DNA of 64,000 nt from Piromyces finnis. Its lineage: Eukaryota > Neocallimastigomycota > Neocallimastigomycetes > Neocallimastigales > Neocallimastigaceae. The notes below the pieces were generated by a model. It was not told the origin of the DNA. It did not search any database and saw only the letters and a program-made list of their open reading frames with translations. A program made the translations under genes and the position numbers. Shown here in pieces: positions 50,197 to 62,160 of this stretch (position 1 is its first letter; each line of letters begins with the position of its first letter). Location of the stretch: contig MCFH01000017.1 of assembly GCA_002104945.1 (NCBI GenBank), forward strand, positions 434,001-498,000. Direction: 5' to 3'.

Positions 50197-53100
50197 TAGG
50201 CTCATTAAGGAAACCAACTCCTTGAAATATGACCCAAAAGAAAGTTTTTCAAGATTTGTAAACAAGTTAAACTCTAACTTCAATAAGTTAGAACAATTAA
50301 ATGTAAAAATAGATGATGAAGAAAAAATAGGTCTATTATATCAAGCTTTGCCAGAAAAATATAGGAAAGTAACAGTTCTTAAGCATGAAGACTGGGAAGA
50401 ATGTAAAAAGGATACTGCTAAAATGATAGATAAAATGAATAAATTTGATCCAAAAGAAAAATCCGAAACCTTCGGAATTAGACATATTTTTAATGTAGAA
50501 AGCAGTTATAAAAATGATCAAAGAAAGGAAAATTCAAAATTTTACCGCAATAAACAAAGTAATAACCATAATAAAGATACAAATAAAGGAAAAGAAAAGT
50601 CCAATGAAGAAGGAAATTGGAAAAACAAAAATAAACAAAACATTACATGTTATTTTTGTCATCAAAAAGGACACACTGTAAAACAATGCCGTATTCAAAA
50701 GGAACTTTCAGAAGAAGTTACAAGAAGGTTAAGAAAAGAAAAAACTAAAGGCAAGGAAGCATCTTTAGCAACAGGCGAAAAGGTAAATAAACAAACCACT
50801 GAAGATTTTGAACCAGAAGTTGGATATCAAGATTTGTTTACAGTTGATTACAATACATTTTTTGACAATAATAATGATGAATGTAATAATAAATCATGCA
50901 ACTACGTATCTTGTGAAAATGTACCTACAAGTTTTACTACCTGGACATTAGATTCTGGTGCTTCTAATCATATTACCAAAGACATAAGAATTCTCAAAAA
51001 TGTTTTTGAACATGTAGAACCAATCAATTACGCTAATGGAGTGACTACAAAGTCAACACATATGGGTGAAGTAAATGGATCTGTTAATGAAGAACCAATA
51101 AAATTAGAAGATGTAATGTACATTCCAGATGTAAAACGAAATTTAATTTCTGTTGCCAAATTAGTTAAGAATGGCTACCAAATAATCTTTGATGAGAAGA
51201 ACAATAATATATTTGCATACATTAAAGATAAAAAGACAGAAAATGTATACGAAGTCAAAGCAAATGAATATGATGTATTCAATTTGTACATCAAAGAAAG
51301 TAATGCAGTTAATAATTATTCAATGTGCAATAATGTACGAAACAATGGAGAATACTGGCATAGAAGAAATGGGCATTTGAATTTCAATAATAATGATGAA
51401 AAAAACAACGTTCACAATTGTACAATATGCATGAGAAGCAAAATGAAAGAAATCCCTCATAAAAGGTCATATAGTAGAGCATCAAGTGTTTTGGAACTAG
51501 TACATATCGATTTGGTAGGTCCAATTACACCATCAATTCATGACAATGCATACTTTTTAAGTATTTTAGATGATTACAGTCGATATGGATGGGTAATCTT
51601 TGTCAAGAATAAAAGTGATGTATTCAAAGAATTTGGAAATTGGCTGAACAAAACAACTAATGAACTATCATCCAAAGTAAAATATCTTAGAAGTGATAAT
51701 GGAACTGAATTCACTTCAAACAACTTTAAGGAGTTATGTAATAAATATGGAATAACTCAACAATTCACAGTCCCTGGAAATCCGGAACAGAATGGAAGAG
51801 CAGAAAGATTGAATGGAAAGTTAATAAAGGCTGCTACTTCAATGTTAATGGATACAAAATTGTGCCGTCGCTTTTGGGAAGATGCTGTAAAAACAGCAAA
51901 TTATGTCCATAATCGAGTTCCGCATAGTGGAATTAATGGTGAAATACCATTTGAGTTAATGTACAACAGAAAAGTTGATTATAAAAATTTAAGAGTATTT
52001 GGATGCAAGGTACATTATTTAGATGACAGTAATATTCCGAAATTTCAAGACAAAACTAAGGAGGGAATCTTTATCGGATATGATGAATCCTCAGTAGGAT
52101 ACAGAATATTCGACATAAAATCAAGAAAAATTAAAGTGAAAAGAGTCGTAGGTTTTATAGAAGAAGAACTTGGTGACTACAATTATGACTTAGAAAAGGA
52201 AAATAATAATGAAATATGTAGTCAAGATACAGGAATATTCCAAGAAAGGAATTTTAATTATATATATGAGAGAAAGAATGAAAATAAAGATAAAAAAGAA
52301 AAGGATATTTTAAATGCAAACGACAATTCAATGAATGAAAACTTGGAAACACTTAATGATAAAACCAGTAATAAAGAAGACTTAAAAGAAGTTAATTATG
52401 AAGAAAAATTTAAAAATATTGAAGAAAAGTTAGATAGACTTACATCATTATTAAATAAAGAAAAAAATAATAGTTCTGAAAACTCTATGCAAGTTTACGA
52501 AGACACCAATGATAATAGCATGAGTTTAGAAGACAATATTATGAATAATAAAAATAGTGACTTTGAAGAAGACTTAAATCTCTTAGATTATATTAAATTA
52601 AAAGAAAAGCAAAAAGGATACCTAAACAAAAATAAGTACCAGGAAAGTGAAGAGATAGTAGAAAATAAAGAAATGAAAACAAGTATTTCAATGGAATATG
52701 TAAGTAAAAACATTAAAGAAGAAAACAACAACGACATTCCAGAAAGCAACAATGATAGTATAAGTAATAATAAAAGGAAATACAAATCTACTTTGGTAGG
52801 AAATAATTCAAATTACAATAATGCTGACGAAATTGAAAATTGTAAAATTGAAGAAGTAAATTTAAATATAAAGAAAAACAAGTACAATGGAGATATAAAG
52901 AGTAAAGACAAAACAAATATATTAAAAGAAAGTAAAAAGAATAATAAATACCTGAATCCAAATGGAAGTGCTCATTTTATAAAAGAAAATTTAGACAATG
53001 TAAACAAAAATAAATTTATTGAAGAAGTATTGAAAACATCAACAGAAATGAAGATAAATAATCTAATTGGAGAAATTAAAAATAATGACTTTTTAAATAT

Positions 53101-54606
53101 CCTGAGTCCTGACATCGATTTAGAAATTCGAAAGAAAATTGATTTCGAAAACATTGATAATATCAAAAATAATATAAATGAAAATAATACCAAAGAAATA
53201 GAAAATAATTATTCAAATTTAAATATAAATTATGATAATGAAGAACAATATAAAAAACATCACATACCTTTAAATAAAAGTGAAGTGAAAAGAAAGTTAA
53301 GCAAAGAAAATAGTAAAATTCTTGATGAAAAGTTTAAATTTAAAAATAATTCTGATGAAAAAGGAAGTAATTTGAATAATCAAAATAAAAAGAAATACAA
53401 TTTGCGAAATTTAAATAGAAATGAAATTAAAGATCCAATCAATAATGATAGATTTAAGAAAAAAATTTTTGATAAGAAAAAGTTAATATCAAATCAAAAA
53501 TTTTTGAATAAAAGAAATTTAAATAGAAAGCTGATATCCAATAAAAATTTTAAATTAAATGAAAGTCATCCACCAAAGGAAGAAAATTTAAAAAATGAAT
53601 CAAAAGAAAAAAATTTTTCAAGAAAGCGTAAATTTGTTCCAAGTGAAGATACTATAGAAGAAAAAGTTAGTAAGCCACATGAACATGAACCAGAAAAGAA
53701 GAAAATTAAGGAAGTGGCGTTAACAATAGCACAAATTAAGGAACCAAATTCTTATAGTGATACCTTTAAAAGAAAAGATAAGGATAAGTGGATAAGAGCA
53801 ATAGAAGCCGAACTACTAAACATGAAAGAAAGAAAAGTGTTCAAAAGAATAGATGAAGTTCCAGAAGGCGCAAATATTATTGATTCAAGATGGGTATTTA
53901 AGATCAAAAGGAATAGCACTGGTGAGATAGAAAAATACAAAGCTAGACTTGTAGCCAGAGGTTTCACACAAGAATATGGAGAAGACTACAATGAAACTTT
54001 TTTTCCTACCCTAAAACAAGACTCATTAAGAATTCTAATAGGAATAGCAACAATTAACAATTATAAAATCCATCAATTAGATGTCAAGGCCGCATATTTA
54101 TATGCAGATTTAAAAGAAGATATATATATGAAAGCACCTGAAGGAGATAAAATGTATAAAAAAGGTTTCTGGAAATTAGATAAAGCGTTATATGGCCTGA
54201 AACAAGCAGCAAGAGAATGGAATAACAACATCAGCAATACTCTCACAGAACTAGGATTTCAGAAATTAGTTAGCGAATTATGCATATTTATAAAAACCAA
54301 AAACAATAAATTAATTTGCTTAGTTGGAATATATGTTGATGACATTTTGATAACTGGTAAGAAAGAAGAAATAGATAAAACAATTAAATTAATTAAAGAA
54401 AAATATGTTATTACGGATTTTGGTGATGCAAACTTTATTATAGGAATCAAAGTAGAAACGTTAAAAGATGGGTATTTATTACATCAAGAAAGGTATCTAA
54501 AAGATATATTACACAAATTTGGTTTAGAAAACTGCAGAGGATCAAAGACAACTACACCAATCAAGAATGATGAACAACTCAATCAGTCTTTTGACCTTAC
54601 GAAGTC
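50183..54606 (+). CDS. Copia-2 gag C-term, protease, integrase and reverse transcriptase
   Basis: The frame continues gag with zinc knuckle CYFCHQKGHTVKQC, protease LDSGASNHI (about 50950), integrase HHCC (WHRRNGHL...CTIC) and DDE core (HIDLVGP; SDNGTEF near 51692; PEQNGRAERLNG near 51783). After an Asn/Lys-rich linker of roughly 500 residues (52160-53700) comes reverse transcriptase (KARLVARGFTQEYGEDYNET, LDVKAAYLYADL, ALYGLKQAAREW, YVDDILITG near 54332). The protease-integrase-RT order is typical of Ty1/copia. There is no in-frame stop until the frame changes near 54605. The frame has no own start because of the gag frameshift. Confidence 0.9.
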
Positions 54607-55238
54607 TTTTATACTTAGCCATAGGTACTCGTCCAGATATTTTATTTTCAGTAACCAAAGCATCTAGGTTCTCACAGAATCCTACTATCCAAAACTGGAA
54701 GAATGTATTACAGATATTCAAATATCTGAAAGAAAATCCTTATTATGGAATCCGTTTTGAAAGAAACTTAAATTTGAAGATTTTTGTAGATTCAGATTAT
54801 GGGGGAGATGAGGAAACAAGAAAGTCTACCACTGGATTTGTATTTTTATTGGGAAATGGACCAACAAGCTGGTACTCAAAACTGCAAAAATGTGTATCAA
54901 CCTCAACCGCCGAAGCAGAATATTATGGGCTTTGTGAATGCTCAAAGCAAGCTTTGTGGTATAAAAATATCTTTAGTGAATTGAAAATAAAGGAAGAATG
55001 TTTAAAAATCAATATTGATAATCAAACAACTATTTATAACGCAAATAATGAAACAATTAATCCAAAATCAAAACATATTGATATTAAGTATCATAAAGTA
55101 AGAGAATTAATTAAAGAAAATAAAATCAGTCTAGAATATATAAAATCAGAAGAAAATTTAACAGATGGTTTTACTAAATACTTGAATAAAAATAAGATGA
55201 AAATATTTAGAGACAGTTTATTATATAAATACAAATAA
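54600..55238 (+). pseudogene. Copia-2 RNase H
   Basis: In a shifted frame, LRSLLYLAIGTRPDILFSV follows RT directly, then VDSDYGGDEETRKSTTGF, STSTAEAEYYGL, and KHIDIKYHKVREL, all typical copia RNase H motifs. It ends at TAA 55236-55238, 12 bases before a purine tract TTTGGGGGAG (55251-55260) that touches the 3' LTR. The frame change near 54605 is a small deletion, so this copy cannot make full gag-pol without repair. Confidence 0.9.
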
Positions 55239-55260
55239 TGAATTTATAACTTTGGGGGAG

Positions 55261-55496
55261 TGTGAAAATAAAATACATTCCAAAATAATATTTTATGTAT
55301 TTTTTATGTATTTGTATTTTATAAAATTATAAATTAATATTGTACTACATTTTTTGTTCTTTGGTTATTTTTAAAATAAAGATTTAAGAAATTTACAATA
55401 TTTATATTATAAAATAAATATAAATAAATAAAAGATAATAAAAACCCAAATAGTTTTATAAATAAATTTAAGTGTAAATTAAATTTATCCCTGACA
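55261..55496 (+). mobile_element. 3' LTR of Copia-2
   Basis: 236 bases, followed by TATTC (55497-55501), which duplicates 49476-49480. The element spans 49481-55496. Confidence 0.95.
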
Positions 55497-55931
55497 TATT
55501 CAATATAAAATAAGCAAAACTAATTTAATACTATAAATAAATAATAAAATAAAACTATACTAAAATTGATTTAATTCACTTTTGATTCAATTTGGGTAAA
55601 CTGCAAATTGAATACATTCCATGTATTACCTATATATTTAATATTAATAATACTATTTATTATATATTTTTATTTAAAAATGCTAATTTAAAACTACGTT
55701 AAAGTTATTAAACTAATTTTAATTAAATAAAAACTTTTTTAAAATTTAATTTGAATATTTAAAATATTTATCCAAATTTTAACTTTGATATTTTAAAACT
55801 AATTATTATTTAATTATTCCATAAAATTTTAATAATAATTTTTTCAAATAATTTTCCATTAAAATATCAAAATTATCATTTAATAATTATTAATTAATTA
55901 TTAATTTAAAGATATATTTTATATCTTTACA
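55497..55931 (-). mobile_element. LTR-B copy, second part, and edge of a truncated gypsy element
   Basis: Continues the LTR-B sequence interrupted at 49480 and ends ATATCTTTACA. The next bases, ATCTCGCCCTTTAAGTCG, match the purine tract beside the LTR-B at 43449, so this is a 3' LTR of another minus-strand element (Gypsy-C) of which only a stub follows. Confidence 0.75.
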
Positions 55932-56262
55932 ATCTCGCCCTTTAAGTCGATCTCCTTCGAGACTATTTCTTTGAAGGAATATCAGGTTGATATCTATGTC
56001 TGATCATACTATTGTTATTCTTTATATAAACTTGATCTTGATTTTCTTTTCTAGGCTTTTATTTTTCCTGTAAAATTCTTGGATCAAATTGCATCATGAC
56101 CAACAGAAATGAAGTCACGATGTAATTCTAAAACTCTTTAATCAATTCTATTTTATGTTCTTTAAAAAATGATTAATTATAATAAAATCTGTATATTTTT
56201 AAGTGATAAAAATTCTTCGTCCCCTCTGATTAGGAATATTGATAAAGTTAAATTTGATAAAA
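55932..56262 (-). pseudogene. Gypsy-C stub fused to an inverted pol fragment
   Basis: 55932-56080 resembles the 3' tail of Gypsy-A. 56085-56140 resembles the integrase zinc-domain region on the minus strand. 56143-56262 matches the + strand of the element at 3340-3470 (TAAGTGATAAAAATTCTTCG). Opposite orientations meet with no spacer, so this is a rearranged junction. Confidence 0.6.
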
Positions 56263-56858
56263 TGTAAAGATATCAGATATCAAATGCCACAGCTTGATAT
56301 CTTTAATGTAACTTAAGCCATAAACATTATTGTTTAAGTTACACATGATTTTACAGAAAAAGAAAAAGGAATATAATTTATTTATTAATAATTAGAGTTT
56401 AAAACAAAATAAATTACTAATTTATCTTCAATGTTTAACAAATAGATTAAATTTTTCAATTTAAATCCCTAGTTTTGGTATTGTTTTTAATAGAAATAGA
56501 TAGATAATACATAATTATTAAATGATTAATATATCAATAAATTATGGACATATATTCAAATTGAATGGTACTAAATTTGAATTGCCTATTCCATTTTACT
56601 AAAATAGTTATAGTTTAAATATTTTATTTATAAGATTTTAGCATAGATTTTAGATAGTAATATATAGTGAATAAATAGTTAAAATATAATATAAATGTAT
56701 TCAGGAAAAAAATAAATAGAAGATATTTTTCATTATTTTGATCAATGTAATTGTTATTTCTTAAGAAGAAAATTTTAATAAAAGAAATAATTTTTAAAAA
56801 GAGAAAATATTTGAGTGTTTGTAATCGGTGTTATTGTAATATAGTAACATATATTACA
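56263..56858 (+). mobile_element. LTR-A copy, + orientation
   Basis: TGTAAAGATATCAGATATCA...ATATTACA, roughly 596 bases, diverged from other LTR-A copies. No clean target duplication was found. Confidence 0.75.
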
Positions 56859-56862
56859 ATAA

Positions 56863-57431
56863 TGTAAAGATATAAAAAATATATCTTTAAATTATTTAGT
56901 AATTAATTAATAATTATTGAATAATAATTTTGATATTTTAATAAAAAATTATTTATAAAATTTATTATATAAATTTTATAGAATACTTAAATAAAGATTA
57001 ATTTTAAAATATCAAAGTTAAAAATGAATTTTGGATAAATATTTAAATTAATGAATAATTAAATTTAAATATTTTAAATATTCAAATTAAATCTTAAAAA
57101 GTTTAATAACTTTAGCGTAGTTTTAAATTAGCATTTTTAATAGTAAATATATAATAAATAGTATTATTAATATTTGATTAATATATAGGTAATACATAGA
57201 CTGTATTTAATCTGCAGTTTTCTCAAATTGAATCAAAAGTGTATTTAATTAGTTTTAGTTTAATTTTATTATTTTATTATTTAATTAAATTAGTATTAAA
57301 TTAGTTTTGTTTATTTTATATTGAATATATGTATAATTAAATAGAATAGTATATTAAAATATATTTTACAAAAAATATAAATACATGTAAAATTTCTTAA
57401 TTAAAACATGTAATTGTTATTGACTATAATT
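56863..57431 (+). mobile_element. LTR-B copy, + orientation, 3'-truncated
   Basis: Begins TGTAAAGATATAAAAAATAT and aligns with the reverse complement of the LTR-B at 49239/55931. Similarity stops near 57431, where reverse-transcriptase sequence begins. Confidence 0.7.
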
Positions 57432-58193
57432 TAGTTAAGAACGTCATTTATAAAATGTTGAAAAGTAGCAGGTGTAAAGATATCAAACGCCACAGATTGT
57501 TATCTTTAATGTAACTTAAAGCCATAAATATTATTGTATAAGTTACACAAATTATATTACAGAAAAAGAAAATGAGACATAATTTATTTATTAATAATTA
57601 AAGTTTAAAACAAAATAAATCATTAATTTATTTTTAATGTTTAACAAATAAATTAAAATTCACAATTCAAACCTCTAGTTTTAATATTATTTTGTAATAG
57701 AAATAGATATATAGTATATAATTAATAAATGATTAATATATCAATAATACATAAGCACACATTCAAATTGAATAGTACTTAATTTGAATTTCCAATTTGT
57801 ATTTTACTAAAATAGTTATAGTTTAAATGTTTATTAATAATTAAGATTTTAATGTAGATTTTAAATAATAATATATAAGAAATAAATAGTTATAATATAA
57901 TATAAATGTATTTAGGAAAAATATAAAGATATTTTTCATCATTTTATCGATGTAATTGTTATTATTAAAATTTCTATTATAATAAAGGTCATTTTTATAA
58001 AACAATTTTTATTTTAAATTTAGTGTTATTGTAATAGAATAAATATCCTAATCTATTCTTTCTGTGTCGACTTTACAGCAGGTGCATTCTTCAAATCAAA
58101 GGACATGACGAGATATTCAAAATACCCATATCTTGTTCTAAAGGTAGTTTTGTACTCATCATCCTCTTTTGGGAGAGGATATGTGTAACGTAT
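57432..58193 (-). pseudogene. Ty3/gypsy reverse transcriptase fragment split by an LTR
   Basis: On the minus strand, 58193-58078 reads SYPLP-type sequence joined to [20 protein letters not shown] and LKNAPATF, and 57472-57432 continues QHFINDVL. An internal deletion has removed the residues normally between YPLP and KEGDEYKT. The fragment is interrupted by the solo LTR at 57473-58077. Confidence 0.8.
57473..58077 (+). mobile_element. Solo LTR-A with target duplication GCAGG
   Basis: 605 bases, TGTAAAGATATCAAACGCCA to TTCTGTGTCGACTTTACA. It is flanked by GCAGG at 57468-57472 and 58078-58082. Removing it rejoins the reverse-transcriptase codons of APATFQHF. Confidence 0.95.
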
Positions 58194-58600
58194 AAAGGTT
58201 TTTTACTTTTTCCAAGAAATTGTATTTCGGGGTTCCCTAAGCTAGCTTCGCCGTCAGGTTATTGGATGATGACCTACTTGTCGTGTGTTCGACTCCGGGT
58301 TCTCTATATTATGGATTAAATATAGCGGTTGCTATATTTAATCCATAATATTTGTCTATTTTTATTTCTTCTTTTTTATTTAAATAGTTGAAGTTGCCAA
58401 TCAATATAAATGATGTTTATTCATAATTATTAAATTAGAATATTTATAAATAGTAAAATAAATAATTTATAAAATTCATGTAAATTTAGTCTTTATAATT
58501 AGTATTAAGGTTAGTTTGTATTAATAATTAAATAATAAAATTATTAATAAAATATGCTATTAATACAAACAATAGTTAATTAGTGTTGTGTGAACCTGAG
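58194..58600 (+). mobile_element. 5' LTR of Gypsy-D
   Basis: Starts TGTAACGTATAAAGG and shares the first 150 bases with 63388 onward (GAAATTGTATTTCGGGGTTC, GTCAGGTT, TACTTGTCGTGTG). It contains a perfect 21-base hairpin at 58306-58351. The right end is approximate, because the two LTRs diverge after about 150 bases. Confidence 0.65.
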
Positions 58601-58702
58601 TCTCTCTCGTTGTTACAATACTAATTCTCTATGAAAATAAGACTTATCTTAACATAATAATTATTTACAAAACTAATAAAACTATTTTAAAACATTTTAA
58701 AT

Positions 58703-59334
58703 ATGTCTTACAACCAATTCAATATTTTCATTACTGCTTCAGCTTCTTTCTCTCAACAAAACCAAGCACCTCCAGTGGATCCTCTTATTCTGGACTACGT
58801 ACTACCGATAGGGAATCCAAGCAAATTCTCTGGGAAAAGCATGGAACTTGAAGGATTTATTCAACATTTTGAATTAATCTTTCAACTAAGAAGCATCCTA
58901 TTTCGCTTGGACTCCCATAAAACAGCTTATATGTTCTCTTATATGGACGGGGATGCTAAGCTCTTTGTAGCTCATTTAATTCAAGAGAGAAATTCGGTTA
59001 TGAACAGTTATCCTGGCTTTGTTGCTTTGCTTAGAAGAGTATTTGGTAACCTGGATATTGTATTCAATGCCAACCAAATCATTATGGCATTGAAACAAGA
59101 ACGTATCGGTGAAGTATCCCAATACATAAAAGATTTTGAACAAGCTTCAATTCATCTTGGATAGAATCAACCGGCCCTCGTTTCAAAATTTATTGATGGA
59201 TTTCATGATGAAATCAAAACTGAACTACTAATGCGTGGCGAAGACTTACCAACCCTTCTCAAGAAATATAATATATTCTGAAATTATAGTGGTGCTTCAC
59301 TTTATAATCCATTCTGTCACAATAATATATATAA
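58703..59334 (+). pseudogene. Gypsy-D gag, N-terminal part
   Basis: From ATG 58703: MSYNQFNIFITASASFSQQN, then NPSKFSGKSMELEGFIQHFE and RIGEVSQYIKDFEQASIHLG, all gag-like. A TAG at 59162-59164 and a TGA near 59280 interrupt it; readable gag-like codons (NYSGASLYNPFCHNN) go to about 59330. The start is supported by the second, near-identical N-terminus at 59983. Confidence 0.75.
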
Positions 59335-59905
59335 AAATTTAAAAAATTTGGACACATTGAAAGTTAATTTTTTTAAAATTTGAAAATTTGAAAATTTGAA
59401 AAAATTTATTTTTTATTAAAAAATAATAAATATAAAATTTCTAATTTTTGAAATTATTAAAATTTTATTATTACAATAATTATATTAATTATTAATTTAT
59501 AAAAATTAAATATTTTATAATTAAACAATAATTAATAATTAGAAATGTAATAATTAAAATTGTTCATGTATAAAAAGAACAAAAATTGACTAAAATTATG
59601 AAGCTTTAGCGTTAGTAATTTTTTAACTTAAAGTTAATAAAATTTATAAACTCCTATAAAACCTAAAATTTTTAAAATTTTAATATTTTTAATAACTTAA
59701 TATATGCTGATATTAAGTTATTACTAAAATAAAAATATTATTTTAGTAATAATAATATTTTTATATAATATCTTTATATAAATAATATTAACTTTACACC
59801 TTCAATAGGAAAGCGTATTATATTTGTTAATTAATATAACTAGTGTGCTTACTACACTTTTCTTTAATAAAAAATGAGAAATGAGAATTAAAATTTTTTT
59901 GTTCG
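59335..59905. other. AT-rich insertion within Gypsy-D gag
   Basis: About 570 non-coding bases between two gag parts, including AAAATTTG tandem units near 59375-59400 and TA-rich inverted stretches near 59700-59760. No family was recognised. Confidence 0.45.
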
Positions 59906-60566
59906 TTCTACTTAATCTGATGTTAAAAGACGTGGTCCTTTATCTGGCGAAGAAAAACAAAAACGTCATGATCAAGATTTCTGTATATCTTACAACCCAT
60001 TCAACATTTTCATTACCGCTTCAGCTTCTTTCTCTCAACAAAACCAAGCACATCTAGTACCTCTAGTGTACCCTCTTATGCTGGACTACGTTAATGTCCT
60101 AAAGTTCCAAAAACTAACTTCTAGAGTAGATTCTGTGCCTAAATTGTACTCTAGTACAAACCCTTTTGAAGCTAAGCCTTCTGCCAATAATAAAAACCAT
60201 CCAAAATCATATAATCCTTTCATTCCCTTAGATAAATATCTTATCTTCCCATTCACCCTTAAGATTAATAGTAATTCATGTGATATCTCAATCTTGGTTG
60301 ATTCATGTGCTATTGAAAACACCATCTCCATATCATTTATTGAGAAATATAAAATTCCAGTATCGGATTCAAAAATATCTGGAACTATTGACTGTGGTGG
60401 GAAAACTTTTAATATTTTAGGAATAACTAAACCTCTCAGGATTATATTTAAAGATTAATCATTTTCTACTCAATTCATTATCATAGATGTTGATTCTCTA
60501 CCTCCAATTATTGGTACCCCTTGGCTCAATTCAAATAGGGCAGTCGTAGATTTTGATTGTAAAAAA
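59906..60566 (+). pseudogene. Gypsy-D gag tail, duplicated gag start and protease
   Basis: 59910-59985 reads DVKRRGPLSGEEKQKRHDQD followed by FC, the lead-in to a zinc knuckle. Instead of the knuckle, the gag N-terminus recurs (SYNPFNIFITASASFSQQ), then protease sequence where the catalytic DSG has become DSC (ILVDSCAIENTI). A stop lies at about 60456-60458. The protease is predicted dead. Confidence 0.7.
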
Positions 60567-61470
60567 ATGTATTTTAAAAAGGATGTATCTAAACTTGAAA
60601 CTAATAAATCATATTTTAAACCTAATCGTGAAAACCCCTTTTGTAATGATTCTTGTGTTTCAACAAATAATTCGTCAGATATTCATCCTCCTTCAACCTC
60701 TTCGACTCCCCTTTCACCACCTATTGACTCACCCATTCCGGCTACTCCTCCGGTAATTAAACCTGATTCTACCGCTTCTCACCGCACTCCAACTTCATTT
60801 TCTCAAAAATTTGTAATTTATGTCGCTTGCCCCTCTATAGATTCGCCTTCTAAAACACCCTCTATTCCAGACATTTACATTGACTTTAAGGATATCTTTT
60901 CTGAAAAAGGCGCAAACGAACTTCCCCCGCATAGGCCTTATGACTGTAGAATCGATTTAAAACCTAATTCTTCTCACCCTTACGGCCCAATTTACTCTCT
61001 CACTGTGGAGGAAACAAAGACACTTAAGGATTATATTAAAGAAAACTTGGAAAAGAACTTCATTCAGAAGTCTATCTCCCCAGCCGGCGCTCCTGTTTTA
61101 TTCGTTCACAAAAAGGATAATTCGCTTCGTATGTGCATTGACTACAGAAAATTCAACGATATCACTATTAGGAACTCTTATCCCTTCCGCTAATCAATGA
61201 TCTTTTTGAAAAAGTCAGTGGTGCTAAATTCTTCACTAAGCTCGACCTTCGCTCCGCTTACAACCTTGTTCGAATTAAGGAAGGTGATGAATATAAAACG
61301 GCTTTTAACACTAGATTTGACCATTTTGAGTATTTAATCATGCCGTTCGGTCTTAAAAAAGCCCCAGCTACTTTCCAACATTTCATCAACGATATTTTAA
61401 GTGATTCCCTCGACAATTTCGCCTTCACCTATATTGATGATATTCTCATTTTTTATAAAGAATTTTTCAA
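60567..61470 (+). pseudogene. Gypsy-D reverse transcriptase
   Basis: After a Pro/Ser-rich spacer comes [33 protein letters not shown], then a frame change near 61190. It continues [40 protein letters not shown] and the catalytic YIDDILI near 61432. The frame then shifts into connection-domain residues. The base composition is less AT-rich than in the Gypsy-A family, so it is a different lineage. Confidence 0.85.
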
Positions 61471-62160
61471 AATTCGTTGCGTTCTTGACTCGATTATTAA
61501 AGAAAAATGTTCCTTTCATTATGGACTTTGCTGCTGTCTCAGCTTTCAACAATTTAAAAAATGCTTTACTTTCTGCCAGTCTTCTTCGCCATGCCGATCC
61601 GAACAAGCCTTTCATTATTAAATCTGATTCTAGTAACTTCGCTATCTGTAATGTACTTCTTCAGGAATTTGATGGTTCTCTTCATCCTGTTTCTTTCTTC
61701 ACGAGAGCTTTAACCAAAGCCGAATGTAATAACTTAATCTACGACAAGGAACACCTTGCTATCAAAGAAGCCTTCCATATCTAGAGACACCACCTTGAAG
61801 GTGCAATACACCAAATTACTGTCTTCTCTGATTATCGTAATCTTCTTTTTTTTGAATGTAAACCAAATCACATTTCTCAACGTCATATTAGTTGGAGTAT
61901 ATTCTTCTCTCGTTTTGATTTTGTTATTATATACAAACCTGGTTCAAAGAATAGAGCTGACTGCTTATCGCGTAGACCTGATTACGAACATAAAGTTACC
62001 AATTCAGGTTCATTTCTTAATTCTTCTAATTTCACTAGTACTTCTTTTGTTATCTCTTTAAGTGATAATTCCCTATTAGAAAATATTCTTTCAGCTTTAC
62101 ATTCTGATCCTTATTTTAATTCTATCAACAACACCGGAAGACTTAATCTCCCCAATTTCC
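61471..62160 (+). pseudogene. Gypsy-D RNase H
   Basis: A deletion joins the end of RT to [18 protein letters not shown]. RNase H follows: [39 protein letters not shown], a TAG at about 61782, then VFSDYRNLLFFECKPNHISQ and IIYKPGSKNRADCLSRRPDY in another frame. Several lesions are present. Confidence 0.8.
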
